Translations under genes and position numbers: made by a program
The notes under the pieces: generated by a model
The model's input: only the letters and a program-made list of their open reading frames with translations
Database searches by the model: none
Told to the model about the DNA's origin: nothing
Origin: an uncultured Bacilli bacterium
GTDB lineage: Bacteria > Bacillota_I > Bacilli_A > RF39 > UBA660
Assembly (NCBI GenBank): GCA_934167695.1
Contig: CAKPLP010000016.1
Span: 1 to 17,412 of the forward strand
Direction of reading: 5' to 3'
DNA length: 17,412 bases
Part shown: in pieces, positions 6,911 to 14,707 of the stretch
Position numbering within the stretch: the first letter of the stretch is position 1
Layout: each line of letters opens with the position of its first letter

Positions 6911-7849
6911 TTAATCGCGAAGTTCCTTTCCTGTTAATTCAAGAAATACATCATTAAGCGTTGGTCGTTCTGAATATATTTTATTATATTTAATTTTTTC
7001 TTTTTTCAAATATTCCATAATATCTACTAGATTATTTTTGCCTTTTTTATAAGTAATTAGTAATATATTTCCGTTATATTTAACTTCATCAATATTTTTT
7101 AACTGCTTTATTTCATCTATATATTTTAATTCTAAGTCATTTACTTCTATTGATATTTTTTCTTCTATTTTGGCTAGTTCTTTTAATTGATCAGTAGTTC
7201 CATTTGCTAATATTTTTCCTTTATCAAGAATTATTACTCTATCACAAAGTATTTCTACTTCTTCCATATAATGAGTTGTATAAACAATAGTTGCTCCTTC
7301 ATCTCTTAATTTTTTAATACCATCTAAAATATTATTTCTGCTTTGTGGATCGACAGCAACAGTTGGTTCATCTAAAAAAATAAGTTTTGGCTTATGTGCT
7401 ATTCCACAAGCAATATTTAATCTTCTTAATAATCCTCCGGATAATTTTTTGGGATAAAATGTTTTAAAATCTTGTAGGCCTACTAGTTTTATTGCTTCTT
7501 CTACATATTTTTTCCTTGTTTTATTATCCGAAATATATAGTCCACAAAAGTAATCTATATTTTCGTAGACAGTAAGCTCATCGAAAACTGATACTTCTTG
7601 AAATACTACTCCTATTTTTGATTTTATATCATAAGAGTCTGGTTTCATTTCTTTACCAAATATTTTTATAATTCCATTACTATAATTAAGTAATGATAAT
7701 AAACAATTTATTGTAGTTGACTTACCACTACCATTAGGACCTAACAATCCTAGTATTTCACCTTCATGTACTTCAAATGATAAATCATCTACCGCTGTTA
7801 ATCCCGAGTATTTTTTGGTTAGATTTTTAACCTCAATAATATTTTTCAT
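6911..7849 (-). CDS. ABC-2 exporter ATPase, DrrA/NatA-like
   Basis: A 312-residue cytoplasmic ATPase that powers the two permeases downstream. All nucleotide-binding elements are present: Walker A GPNGSGKST (37-45), Q-loop Gln84, signature LSGGL (136-140, reading LSGGLLRRL), Walker B LIFLDEP (157-162) with Glu161, the D-loop VDPQSR and the switch His193 (TTHYMEE). Residues 220-312 form the extra C-terminal domain of DrrA-like exporters, ending in the typical RPTLNDVFLELTGKELRD. The GAGG/GAGGG site lies 5-9 bases before the ATG. It is the first gene of the operon, with a near-consensus promoter about 60 bases upstream. Confidence 0.93.
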   Translation of the reverse strand: MKNIIEVKNLTKKYSGLTAVDDLSFEVHEGEILGLLGPNGSGKSTTINCLLSLLNYSNGIIKIFGKEMKPDSYDIKSKIGVVFQEVSVFDELTVYENIDYFCGLYISDNKTRKKYVEEAIKLVGLQDFKTFYPKKLSGGLLRRLNIACGIAHKPKLIFLDEPTVAVDPQSRNNILDGIKKLRDEGATIVYTTHYMEEVEILCDRVIILDKGKILANGTTDQLKELAKIEEKISIEVNDLELKYIDEIKQLKNIDEVKYNGNILLITYKKGKNNLVDIMEYLKKEKIKYNKIYSERPTLNDVFLELTGKELRD

Positions 7850-7862
7850 TATTCCCTCACCT

Positions 7863-7894
7863 CAATAAAATTATGTTTTTTATAAATTTTATTG
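7863..7894 (-). repeat. Inverted repeat in the ABC operon leader, next to the ribosome site
   Basis: Nine-base perfect arms, CAATAAAAT (7863-7871) and ATTTTATTG (7886-7894), lie between the promoter and the start codon and touch the ribosome site. It could be a weak RNA hairpin that affects translation or a protein-binding site. It could also be chance in AT-rich DNA. Confidence 0.3.
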
Positions 7895-7909
7895 TTTATT
7901 TTTGTTTTT

Positions 7910-7937
7910 ATTATAGCAAAAATAATAGTTTTTTCAA
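7910..7937 (-). promoter_or_regulatory. Promoter of the ABC exporter operon
   Basis: The -35 is TTGAAA (7937-7932), the spacer is 16 bases, and the -10 is TATAAT (7915-7910) extended by TG (TGCTATAAT). This is among the strongest matches to the housekeeping consensus in the window. Confidence 0.82.
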
Positions 7938-7961
7938 TAATCTGTTAGAATTTATTAATAA

Positions 7962-8000
7962 TTAAAAAAGATAATTAAAATTAAACACTTTAATTACCTT
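7962..8000 (-). terminator. Rho-independent terminator of the repeat-protein operon
   Basis: A 12-base-pair stem with one G-U pair (7968-7979 with 7989-8000) is followed by T-rich sequence on the minus strand. Its upstream arm includes the last codons and stop of the gene ending at 7994. Confidence 0.68.
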
Positions 8001-9367
8001 AATTCTTTTTTTAAAGTTTTTTCATCGTCTTTTTCTATATTATCTACTTCTATATTATCTATATACTTAGTATGCTTAATATAATGTACCCAAACTCTAA
8101 ATTTATTTGATGATTGTTTAGCACCTTCTTTATAATATATATTTTTTATTATATCCCAGTTTGTTTCATTTTGAAATGCTTCTATTATGCAATCTCCTAT
8201 TATTTTTATTAGGTCTTTATCTTCTTCAATTAAAACTGTATCATCAGAAATATAATCATTCGTATCTAATAAAGAAATAAAAGATGTTTCTTCGTGTTCT
8301 TTCGATTCAAATAATTCAAAAATGGATAATATTGTTTGAATTTTTTTACTAGATTTTTCATTCTTAAGTAATTTTTGCATTTCTATTAATAGCGTATCTA
8401 GTGTGGTGTTATTATTTCTATCTGAAGTATTATTTTTTAAATTATAAAATTGCTCTATCATATTAGATATCTCTGCTGCTAAATCAAGATGAGAATGATC
8501 CTCCAATGGAAGAGCTTTATAAGTATAATTAGTATAGTCTATATCTATAATATTTTTTTCCTTGTAACTAATAAGACCATCAAACTCACTTCTATTTTTT
8601 CCTTTAGTTATGTTATATGTAGCCAATTTAGAATCAATATACCAAACATCTTCATATAAATCTGGAGTTTCATAACAAAATGCTAGTAAATTTTCTTCAA
8701 AATTTGTTAAAATAGTTCTTAAAGATGTAATTATTTCTAGTAGATTGATTTTATTATGACATTTATCATTTATAAAGTCATGTATTATAGTTTTAATTCT
8801 GTCTAAATCAATACTTTCATTTTTTGGTGTACCCTTATAATCTAGATTGACCATTTTACCATTAATATTATATTCTTCTTCATGAATATCATATACTTCT
8901 TTATTTAGAGTAACTTGTTTCAAATCATAAATTTGATTCAGTGTATAATATATTTTTCCTAATATTATTTCAATATCAATATCATTAATTTTGTTAAGTT
9001 CTTTAATATTATGATTTATTTTTACACCATCTAATGGTTCATATTTAACCTGATATTTAAAATCATTTTTTTCTATTATTTCCTCTTTTTCGTATAAAAT
9101 TAATTTAGAATTATCATACTTAACAGTTTCTTTTCTTTCTTCATCTTGATAACAAATCATTAGTGAGTCTGTTTTACAGCTTTTTAAGAGAGTTTTTATT
9201 TCTGTAACAGTTTCTACCATATCAATAAATTTTTGGTTATTTATATATCCTTCTATTAATGCCTCAATTTTATCTAAATTAATATTTTTTTTAGATGTTC
9301 CATTATATCTTACTTTTATAGTTTTATTTTTTAAATTTAGTTGTTTATTAATATTTATTATTTTCAT
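7994..9367 (-). CDS. Unrecognised 457-residue protein with an internal duplication
   Basis: I do not recognise this protein. It is acidic and lysine-rich, with no signal peptide or membrane helix, so it is probably cytoplasmic. Two copies of a domain of about 135 residues are visible: residues 17-149 and 173-310. Matching points are IKVRYNGTSKKNINLDKI with VNLDYKGTPKNESIDLDRI, then ICYQDE with FCYETP, then YDNSKLILYE with YIDSKLATYN, and IYYTLNQIYDLK with ISNMIEQFYNLK. A third region (320-457) is helical and includes a Trp/Tyr-rich segment (FRVWVHYIKHTKYI) and a charged tail. The gene follows the 503-residue repeat-protein gene by 23 bases and ends in a terminator, so the two probably form an operon. 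The ribosome site is weak (AGG), which fits coupling to the gene before. Confidence 0.72.
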   Translation of the reverse strand: MKIININKQLNLKNKTIKVRYNGTSKKNINLDKIEALIEGYINNQKFIDMVETVTEIKTLLKSCKTDSLMICYQDEERKETVKYDNSKLILYEKEEIIEKNDFKYQVKYEPLDGVKINHNIKELNKINDIDIEIILGKIYYTLNQIYDLKQVTLNKEVYDIHEEEYNINGKMVNLDYKGTPKNESIDLDRIKTIIHDFINDKCHNKINLLEIITSLRTILTNFEENLLAFCYETPDLYEDVWYIDSKLATYNITKGKNRSEFDGLISYKEKNIIDIDYTNYTYKALPLEDHSHLDLAAEISNMIEQFYNLKNNTSDRNNNTTLDTLLIEMQKLLKNEKSSKKIQTILSIFELFESKEHEETSFISLLDTNDYISDDTVLIEEDKDLIKIIGDCIIEAFQNETNWDIIKNIYYKEGAKQSSNKFRVWVHYIKHTKYIDNIEVDNIEKDDEKTLKKELR

Positions 9368-9390
9368 TTACCTATTTTCCTGAATTTAAA

Positions 9391-10902
9391 TTAATTTTTT
9401 TTAGATATTTTTTTTAATAATTTTAGAACTTTAGATGTTTTTTTAGAATTAGTGCTTGGTGTTGACTTAATTATTTGAGTTGAACTATCCTCTTTTATTT
9501 GAAGTTCTAAATATTTTAAATAACTTGACATATTACTATTTCTTTTTACTAAAATTCCTTGTAGAAGTGTTTCTAGTTTTTCTTTGTGATATGGATCTTC
9601 TATTCCATTTTGTGTAAATAAATAGTAATTTATTTCATCAAATATTTGATCATTGATAGAATCTAAATCTAAATTAGAAATATAATTCATATCATATTCA
9701 TGATTATGACTTTCAAGACTACAAACGTTTGTTGCTTTTTGTAATAGTAATGCTCGTATATCATCATTATTAGTTTGACTTATAACAGCAACGTCTTTTT
9801 TATGATGATTATTATTTAATGAATCTTCAGTTAATATTAACTGGTATAAATCCATAAAGATATGCTCATTAGTAACAGTTTGTAATAATTCTAAATCAAA
9901 GTTTTTATATTGACTATTCATGAAAGCACTGTTCATTAAAAGTGATACATAATGCATAACAAATTTATCATTAAAGGTATTTATTTTTTCTAAGTTAGCT
10001 AGATATTTTGGATCGTTTTTTCTATTAGGATAACCTGTTGTATATTCAAATCTAGCGTATGATACATCATAATAATCGTTACCAGTAAATTTTTTTGATG
10101 GATTAGCAATATAGTAATATAAAGCTTTAGCAGTAGTATTACTTTTAGCCTCTGTTAATATTTTTACTTCATCACGATAATACTTACCCTTAATAATATT
10201 CTGGTTAGTCATAATCATATATAAATATTTACCACCTAAGGGATTTTTGGCTAGTATTTGCATGTTTTCTGAATGATATTTATCTTTTAAAGATATTCTA
10301 TTAACAGCTAAATTGTTAATACGCTCAGGATATGAATTAGGCATTTGAAGTGCAGAAATATCTGCTTTGGATATTAAATTCATGTCACTTGTGTGATGAG
10401 TACTTTTTATTGAATCACCATCTCTAGCAACCTCTGCAAGACAGCTTGCTATAAGTTCATCTTTAGTATTTGCAATTAATTTTAGATCTTGGTCATGATA
10501 TGGACTTTTTATAAAAACATCATCACTGATTACCCATAGTCCATATCTTGCTGTTGATGCATTTTTTAATATTTCTATATCTTTATAAAAATTTTTACTA
10601 TTTAAAAAATTAGGTTTACATATATAGTTAAATAAATGCCAACATCCATCTCCATTTTTTAAACTTGTTATAGCATTAACTTTTTCTTTGTAATCTTTAC
10701 AATTTAATAAGTTTGGGTTAATTAATAATGGTTTTAAGTTTTTTAGATCAACCGAATCTATATCTAAACTTAAAAAATTATTTATTTGTGTAATATTTAA
10801 ATTTGTTATCCAATCATTAAAATCATCCTTATTATTAAATTGCTCAGCTAATTCATACTTATTTATTTGGTCTATAATTAGCTTTAACGTTTTATTTTCC
10901 AT
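9391..10902 (-). CDS. Unrecognised 503-residue protein with about eleven 34-residue repeats
   Basis: I do not recognise this family. From about residue 65 to 448 the protein repeats a short motif roughly every 34 residues: two residues, S/N/D, a turn, then Y/H-H/Y-x-x-D/E-hydrophobic-x-x-I/L. Examples are FIKSPYHDQDLKLIAN (130), SIKSTHHTSDMNLISK (164), SLKDKYHSENMQILAK (204), IIKGKYYRDEVKILTE (236), SLNNNHHKKDVAVISQ (361) and GIEDPYHKEKLETLLQ (433). Between copies lies a second helix. This is the pattern of an alpha-helical solenoid, usually a protein-binding scaffold. The N-terminal 60 residues are not repeated, and the tail (470-503) is Ser/Thr/Lys-rich and disordered. It has no signal peptide or membrane helix. 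A good AAGGAG site lies seven bases before the ATG. It is co-directional with and 23 bases from the next unknown gene. Confidence 0.75.
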   Translation of the reverse strand: MENKTLKLIIDQINKYELAEQFNNKDDFNDWITNLNITQINNFLSLDIDSVDLKNLKPLLINPNLLNCKDYKEKVNAITSLKNGDGCWHLFNYICKPNFLNSKNFYKDIEILKNASTARYGLWVISDDVFIKSPYHDQDLKLIANTKDELIASCLAEVARDGDSIKSTHHTSDMNLISKADISALQMPNSYPERINNLAVNRISLKDKYHSENMQILAKNPLGGKYLYMIMTNQNIIKGKYYRDEVKILTEAKSNTTAKALYYYIANPSKKFTGNDYYDVSYARFEYTTGYPNRKNDPKYLANLEKINTFNDKFVMHYVSLLMNSAFMNSQYKNFDLELLQTVTNEHIFMDLYQLILTEDSLNNNHHKKDVAVISQTNNDDIRALLLQKATNVCSLESHNHEYDMNYISNLDLDSINDQIFDEINYYLFTQNGIEDPYHKEKLETLLQGILVKRNSNMSSYLKYLELQIKEDSSTQIIKSTPSTNSKKTSKVLKLLKKISKKN

Positions 10903-10945
10903 AATATCTCCTTAATAATTTATTTTATAATGGTGTGTATTTGTT

Positions 10946-10954
10946 ATTATAACA
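10946..10954 (-). promoter_or_regulatory. Extended -10 promoter of the repeat-protein genes
   Basis: TGTTATAAT on the minus strand is a perfect extended -10, 44 bases before the start codon of the 503-residue protein. A moderate -35 (ATAACA) sits 17 bases upstream. It lies in the 61-base gap after the phosphoesterase gene, so the two unknown genes can be transcribed separately from it. Confidence 0.65.
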
Positions 10955-10963
10955 TAAAAACTA

Positions 10964-11842
10964 TTATGTGTTATTAAAATAATTATTAATTTTTTCCTTC
11001 TTTTCTATTACTGTTTTTTCTATTATATTTTTATTATTTTCTTTAAAATACCATTTAACTAAGGTGATTTCACCATTTTCTATTTCTAGACAAGTGATTC
11101 CATTTGGATGAACACAACTACCATCATTAAAATATTTGCCTTTACCGGCTTTTGGAAATATAGGACGATGTGTATGACCAGCGATTATAATTTTATTATT
11201 TTTAGTACTCCACTCTTCTAATTTCTTTTCTATAGTTTTGCTTACAGTATTATTTTTAGCATTACCTGTTGGATCTTTTATAAGCAAATGTTCTATATTT
11301 TTCCAAACATATCGTACTAAAATACGTGATATACTCCATAATGTACTGTTAATAAAATCTACCTGATGACCATGAATTAAAAAGATATCATTTCCTTTAT
11401 AGTCTAATATTATAGATTCTTTTGCTGTTAATCCTCCTAATAATGGTTCTATTTTATTTATTTTTTTATTATAATAACTGCTAAAATTTAAATTCATTAC
11501 ATTAGAGTGTTTTTTTACTAAGTCATGGTTTCCATATAACATAATTAGTCTATGAGAATCATGAAATTTTTTCAGAATTTTAAATGTAGATAGATTTACA
11601 TTGACGATATCTTTACAATTCTTAACTTCCCACATTTCATCTCCATCCCCTAATTCTATATAAATAAATTTTTTATTATAATAATGTGTTAGTGCTTTTT
11701 CAAATATCGCTTTATTTTTTATAAAATTATCAAAATTATTTCCAGAACCTCTATGACAATCACTCATAATAACTATTTTAGTATTATCATCTATCGTTAT
11801 TTTACTGGAATTTTTAAAAACTTTATTTAATTTATTAATCAA
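10964..11842 (-). CDS. Calcineurin-like metallophosphoesterase
   Basis: A 292-residue member of the binuclear-metal phosphoesterase superfamily. All five metal-binding blocks are present in order: SDCHRG (Asp28, His30), GDGDE (Asp66), GNHD (Asn105, His106), HGH (His157) and GHTH (His223, His225). The third-block Glu in GDxxE, and the helical stretch between HGH and GHTH (STLWSISRILVRYVWKNIEHLL), recall LpxH-like and related membrane-associated phosphoesterases, but the substrate cannot be inferred. There is no signal peptide. The start is a TTG at 11842: an AAGGAGG site lies six bases upstream and no ATG is close enough to it. A gap of 135 bases separates it from the divergent HAD gene. The last 25 residues are lysine- and asparagine-rich and probably disordered. 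Confidence 0.9.
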   Translation of the reverse strand: MINKLNKVFKNSSKITIDDNTKIVIMSDCHRGSGNNFDNFIKNKAIFEKALTHYYNKKFIYIELGDGDEMWEVKNCKDIVNVNLSTFKILKKFHDSHRLIMLYGNHDLVKKHSNVMNLNFSSYYNKKINKIEPLLGGLTAKESIILDYKGNDIFLIHGHQVDFINSTLWSISRILVRYVWKNIEHLLIKDPTGNAKNNTVSKTIEKKLEEWSTKNNKIIIAGHTHRPIFPKAGKGKYFNDGSCVHPNGITCLEIENGEITLVKWYFKENNKNIIEKTVIEKKEKINNYFNNT

Positions 11843-11905
11843 GATTAGCCTCCTTATAAATTAATAAAAATTTAAATTAAATATTTATCTTAATATATAA
11901 TATGA

Positions 11906-11933
11906 ATCTTTTTTGAATTAATAAATTTTTGTA
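11906..11933 (+). promoter_or_regulatory. Possible promoter region of the HAD gene
   Basis: The 135-base gap between the divergent phosphoesterase and HAD genes (11843-11977) is AT-rich and holds no gene. A TTGAAT hexamer followed about 16 bases later by CATAAA is the best plus-strand promoter candidate in the gap. Its positions are approximate, since several other AT-rich hexamers score almost as well. No clear promoter could be picked for the opposite direction. Confidence 0.25.
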
Positions 11934-11977
11934 TCATAAAATTTAATAAAACTGAAATTAATTTTGGAGGATTATAA

Positions 11978-12703
11978 ATGAAAAAATACGAAGTTCTTTT
12001 ATTTGATTTAGATGATACTTTAATTGATAATATAGAAAATGTTCGCTATGCATATAAAAATATGTTAAAAACTGTTGGAAAGGATTATACTGAGGAAGAT
12101 TTTTTTAAATGGTGGAAGCTTGATAATCAATTTTGGATTGATTTTCATAATGATAAAATAGAAATTCCTAGTGAATTTAGGGGTGATAAAGATTTACTTC
12201 TTAAATATCTGAGAAGTTTGAGATATGTATTACACTTTAATGGAGAAATATCTATTGAGGAAGCTTTTGATATTAATGAGATATTTTTAAATGATTTAAA
12301 TGAAGTTGTTGTACCTATCGATGGTGCTTTTGAAACATTAGAGTATTTATATGATAAATATAGATTGGTAATTGCTACTAATGGTCCTATTTTGGCAGTT
12401 GAAACTAAACTTAAAAAAATTGATTGTTTACAATTTATTGATTCTATTTTTTCTACTGATATGGCTGATAATGCTGCAGCTAAACCTGATAAAGATTTTT
12501 TTAGGCAATTAAAGGATTACTTAAATTTTTATGATGATAATAAAATATTAATAATTGGAGATTCTTTACATTCTGACGTTTTAGGTGGAATGAACTGCGG
12601 TATTGATACATGTTGGTTTAATAGAAAAAATGATATATTATTGGATAAGTATAAACCAACGATGACTATTACTAATTTAAAACAATTAATTAAGAAATTA
12701 TAA
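11978..12703 (+). CDS. HAD-superfamily phosphatase, YjjG/YfnB-like 5'-nucleotidase
   Basis: A 241-residue haloacid-dehalogenase hydrolase with all four motifs: DLDDT (nucleophile Asp10, acid Asp12), ATNG (Thr134), Lys169 in AAAKP, and GDSLHSD (Asp195, Asp200). The helical cap at about residues 17-110 and the order ATNG...AKPD...GDSLHSD with CWFN match the YjjG/YfnB subfamily, which dephosphorylates non-canonical pyrimidine nucleotides and related nucleoside monophosphates. The exact substrate here is an inference. A GGAGG site lies seven bases before the ATG. It is the only plus-strand gene in the window, transcribed alone, and ends directly in a strong terminator shared with the converging operon. 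Confidence 0.9.
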   Translation: MKKYEVLLFDLDDTLIDNIENVRYAYKNMLKTVGKDYTEEDFFKWWKLDNQFWIDFHNDKIEIPSEFRGDKDLLLKYLRSLRYVLHFNGEISIEEAFDINEIFLNDLNEVVVPIDGAFETLEYLYDKYRLVIATNGPILAVETKLKKIDCLQFIDSIFSTDMADNAAAKPDKDFFRQLKDYLNFYDDNKILIIGDSLHSDVLGGMNCGIDTCWFNRKNDILLDKYKPTMTITNLKQLIKKL

Positions 12704-12735
12704 AAGGATTATCTTCCATAAGAGATAATCCTTTT
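12702..12735. terminator. Bidirectional Rho-independent terminator
   Basis: A perfect 13-base-pair stem, AAAAGGATTATCT (12702-12714) with AGATAATCCTTTT (12723-12735), has an 8-base loop. The A-run and T-run make it work both ways. It ends the HAD gene (its first two bases overlap the stop codon) and the converging minus-strand operon whose last gene stops at 12765. Confidence 0.92.
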
Positions 12736-12764
12736 GTAAATGTATATCTATACTTAACTTATAT

Positions 12765-13007
12765 TTACTTTCTTTTACGAGCATTATTTTCTTTGTTAAT
12801 TGTTCTTTGATAGGTTTTCTTATCCTCTGAATTTAATGATATTATAGGTTTTTCATTTATTCCCATTAAACCTAAATCATATTTTAAGAACTGTAATTCT
12901 AATACATTTAAACTTTTTAGAAATTCAGATTCTTTCTTTTCTTGAACTTTACTTAGAAAATCATTTACTCTTTGTTTTCTAATCATTAAAATTTCTTCTC
13001 TATTCAT
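12765..13007 (-). CDS. Small basic protein of unknown function
   Basis: An 80-residue protein I do not recognise. It is rich in Lys, Arg and Glu and mostly helical by composition, with a coiled-coil-like N-terminal half (residues 3-45) and a very basic end (NKENNARKRK) that could bind nucleic acid. It has no Cys, signal peptide or membrane helix. It is the last gene of a three-gene operon: its ATG lies one base after the stop of the Cys-rich gene, and an AAGGA site sits inside that gene. A terminator follows 30 bases after the stop. Confidence 0.62.
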   Translation of the reverse strand: MNREEILMIRKQRVNDFLSKVQEKKESEFLKSLNVLELQFLKYDLGLMGINEKPIISLNSEDKKTYQRTINKENNARKRK

Positions 13008-13008
13008 T

Positions 13009-13680
13009 TTACTTTGATTCCTTTCTAACTTTAACTTTATTTTTATTTTTCATAATATATAGTGCAATTTCATAACAATCATAATACAAGGTTGTATTAC
13101 AAGAGGTGTTTTCACAGTTATTACAACAACTTTTTTTGGCTTCTTCTAATAAGTTTGCATCTAGTTTATTATCTTTTATATAATCTTTAAAATCTTTCAT
13201 TAATTTTATTTTTTCTGATAGTGTTACTTCTTTTAAGTTATTATAATTTAAATATTCTCTACTAGTAGATTTTATTCCTAAAGCTTTATAGTAATTTTCT
13301 ACATTATTTTGATAGTCTGGATAACTTATTTCATTGCAAATATTACTATAACAGTCTATTATATTTTTATTATTACAATATTGTTTTACTTTTTCTAAAT
13401 CATCATCTATAAGTTCTACCTTTGAAAAATTAGAATTATTTTGATAATTTGGTTTATTTCTTTTTAATATATAGTTTTGGTCAATTTCATTTATAAAAAC
13501 AACTTCATATTCATATTTTACCTCGTTATTTGGTAAATATATTTTCTTTTCACTCATTAAATAAGCCGGAGCGGCTATATAGGCAAAAACTTCATTATTT
13601 TGAATGGGAAAGTAATCTGATGACTTTTTTCTTTTGATCTTTAAGGGAGCATACTTTATTTTATATGTTTCCTCTTTCAT
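13009..13680 (-). CDS. Cys-rich protein of unknown function
   Basis: A 223-residue protein I do not recognise. The N-terminal 90 residues are beta-rich (IKYAPLKIKRKK, VFAYIAAPAYL, KYEYEVVFIN), and the rest looks helical. Cysteines fall in two groups: YCNNKNIIDCYSNIC (about residues 101-115) and SCCNNCENTSC followed by YDC (about 184-202). The second group has a spacing that could hold a zinc ion or disulfides, but no named motif fits. It has no signal peptide or membrane helix. It is the middle gene of the operon, 15 bases after the TPR gene and one base before the small basic gene. The ribosome site is modest (AAAGG). Confidence 0.65.
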   Translation of the reverse strand: MKEETYKIKYAPLKIKRKKSSDYFPIQNNEVFAYIAAPAYLMSEKKIYLPNNEVKYEYEVVFINEIDQNYILKRNKPNYQNNSNFSKVELIDDDLEKVKQYCNNKNIIDCYSNICNEISYPDYQNNVENYYKALGIKSTSREYLNYNNLKEVTLSEKIKLMKDFKDYIKDNKLDANLLEEAKKSCCNNCENTSCNTTLYYDCYEIALYIMKNKNKVKVRKESK

Positions 13681-13695
13681 TTTAATATTAACCTT

Positions 13696-14559
13696 TTACT
13701 TATTATATTTTGCATAATATCTTTCTAGTCCTGTTTTTACTTTCACTTTTTCTGGTTGTTTTTCTTTTTCATTTTCTATTTGACAAACTTCAATATTTTT
13801 CTTAGATTTACATGGATACATAGTAATAATTTGGGAAGTATTAACGATAGTTTTTACCATGTAGTGATCAAGAGTACTACCATCAACATTTACTCCACAT
13901 GCTGGTAAATAAAAGCAGTATCGATCTGCAATAATGGTACAGTTTTGGCCCTTATCTAAATTATTATCTATATATTTTTTAGTAGAATAATATAATTGTT
14001 CTAAATTTATATCAGGAAGAAATTGAGTTTTTCCATCATCTTTTGCAGAAATATGAACTTGATTAATATGATCTAATGCCTCTTTTTCGCTATAATTATA
14101 AAGTTGTCTATTTAAGTAGGCATCTTCTTTATAACTACGTATATAGTTTGGTTCAAATCTTTTTCTTAAATATATTTGTACTGAATAACTAATATTATTT
14201 AAAGTTCTATCTTCCATAGATAAGTTTTCACTATAGTATTTTTTATATAATCTATATAGCTTTTCTTCTTCATTTAATTTAATATATATACTGATTAATT
14301 TGTTAAAGTTATTTTCTTCTTTTAATTGTTCTAGTATTGTTTCTGCTTCAGTATAATTTTTTTCTAATATATAAATTCGAGCTAATTTTTTTAATAATAT
14401 TTCATCTGTTGAATAGTCTTCTAGTAATTCAAAGATTATTTTTTTTGCAAGGGTATAATTACCCTCAGAGATTAGTTGTGAAATCTGTGCTGTTTGATAA
14501 GAAATAAAACCTGTTCTACTATACTTTTTTTTACTTTTATCGTTTCTCTTTTTATGCAT
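13696..14559 (-). CDS. TPR-like protein with an unrecognised C-terminal domain
   Basis: A 287-residue protein. After a basic N-terminus (HKKRNDKSKKK), residues 22-105 hold two or three tetratricopeptide-like units: SEGNYTLAKKIIFELLEDYS and EKNYTEAETILEQLKEEN have the G/N-Y-x-x-A pattern. Residues 185-255 form a separate compact domain, with CTIIADRYCFYLPACG and HYMVKTIVNTSQIITMYPC as distinctive segments. It looks like a beta-barrel and resembles no family I can name with confidence. The tail is Lys/Glu-rich. The AAGGGGGG ribosome site lies about eight bases before the ATG, behind a strong promoter. It leads an operon with the Cys-rich and small basic genes. Confidence 0.72.
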   Translation of the reverse strand: MHKKRNDKSKKKYSRTGFISYQTAQISQLISEGNYTLAKKIIFELLEDYSTDEILLKKLARIYILEKNYTEAETILEQLKEENNFNKLISIYIKLNEEEKLYRLYKKYYSENLSMEDRTLNNISYSVQIYLRKRFEPNYIRSYKEDAYLNRQLYNYSEKEALDHINQVHISAKDDGKTQFLPDINLEQLYYSTKKYIDNNLDKGQNCTIIADRYCFYLPACGVNVDGSTLDHYMVKTIVNTSQIITMYPCKSKKNIEVCQIENEKEKQPEKVKVKTGLERYYAKYNK

Positions 14560-14589
14560 AATAAAAGCCCCCCTTTAAATACGTCTGCT

Positions 14590-14618
14590 ATTATAACATA
14601 TTTTTTGTAAATTAGCAA
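14590..14618 (-). promoter_or_regulatory. Promoter of the TPR/Cys-rich operon
   Basis: The -35 is TTGCTA (14618-14613), the spacer is 17 bases, and the -10 is TATAAT (14595-14590) with a TG extension (TGTTATAAT). A weaker second candidate lies upstream: TTGCAA (14688-14683), 17 bases, TATATT (14665-14660). A transcript from the upstream one would carry AAAAGCC, which can pair with the GGCTTTT at the ribosome site. Confidence 0.78.
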
Positions 14619-14707
14619 CCTAAGGCTTTTTCTATTTATAGTTTTGATTTTAGTGTTACAATATATAATCTTTAATTAAGTCTTGCAAACAACTTAAAAT
14701 ATAACAT

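Noticed and set aside
4594..7849. Lantibiotic or bacteriocin export and immunity cluster
   Set aside because: The exporter architecture allows it, but there is no precursor peptide, modification enzyme or two-component system in the window.
7994..10902. Defence-island genes
   Set aside because: No nuclease, helicase, reverse transcriptase, TIR or NTPase motif is present, and there are no mobile-element or phage genes nearby.
12765..14559. Toxin-antitoxin or abortive-infection module
   Set aside because: The packing and small basic protein are suggestive, but no toxin motif or antitoxin DNA-binding domain is visible and the gene sizes do not fit the common types.
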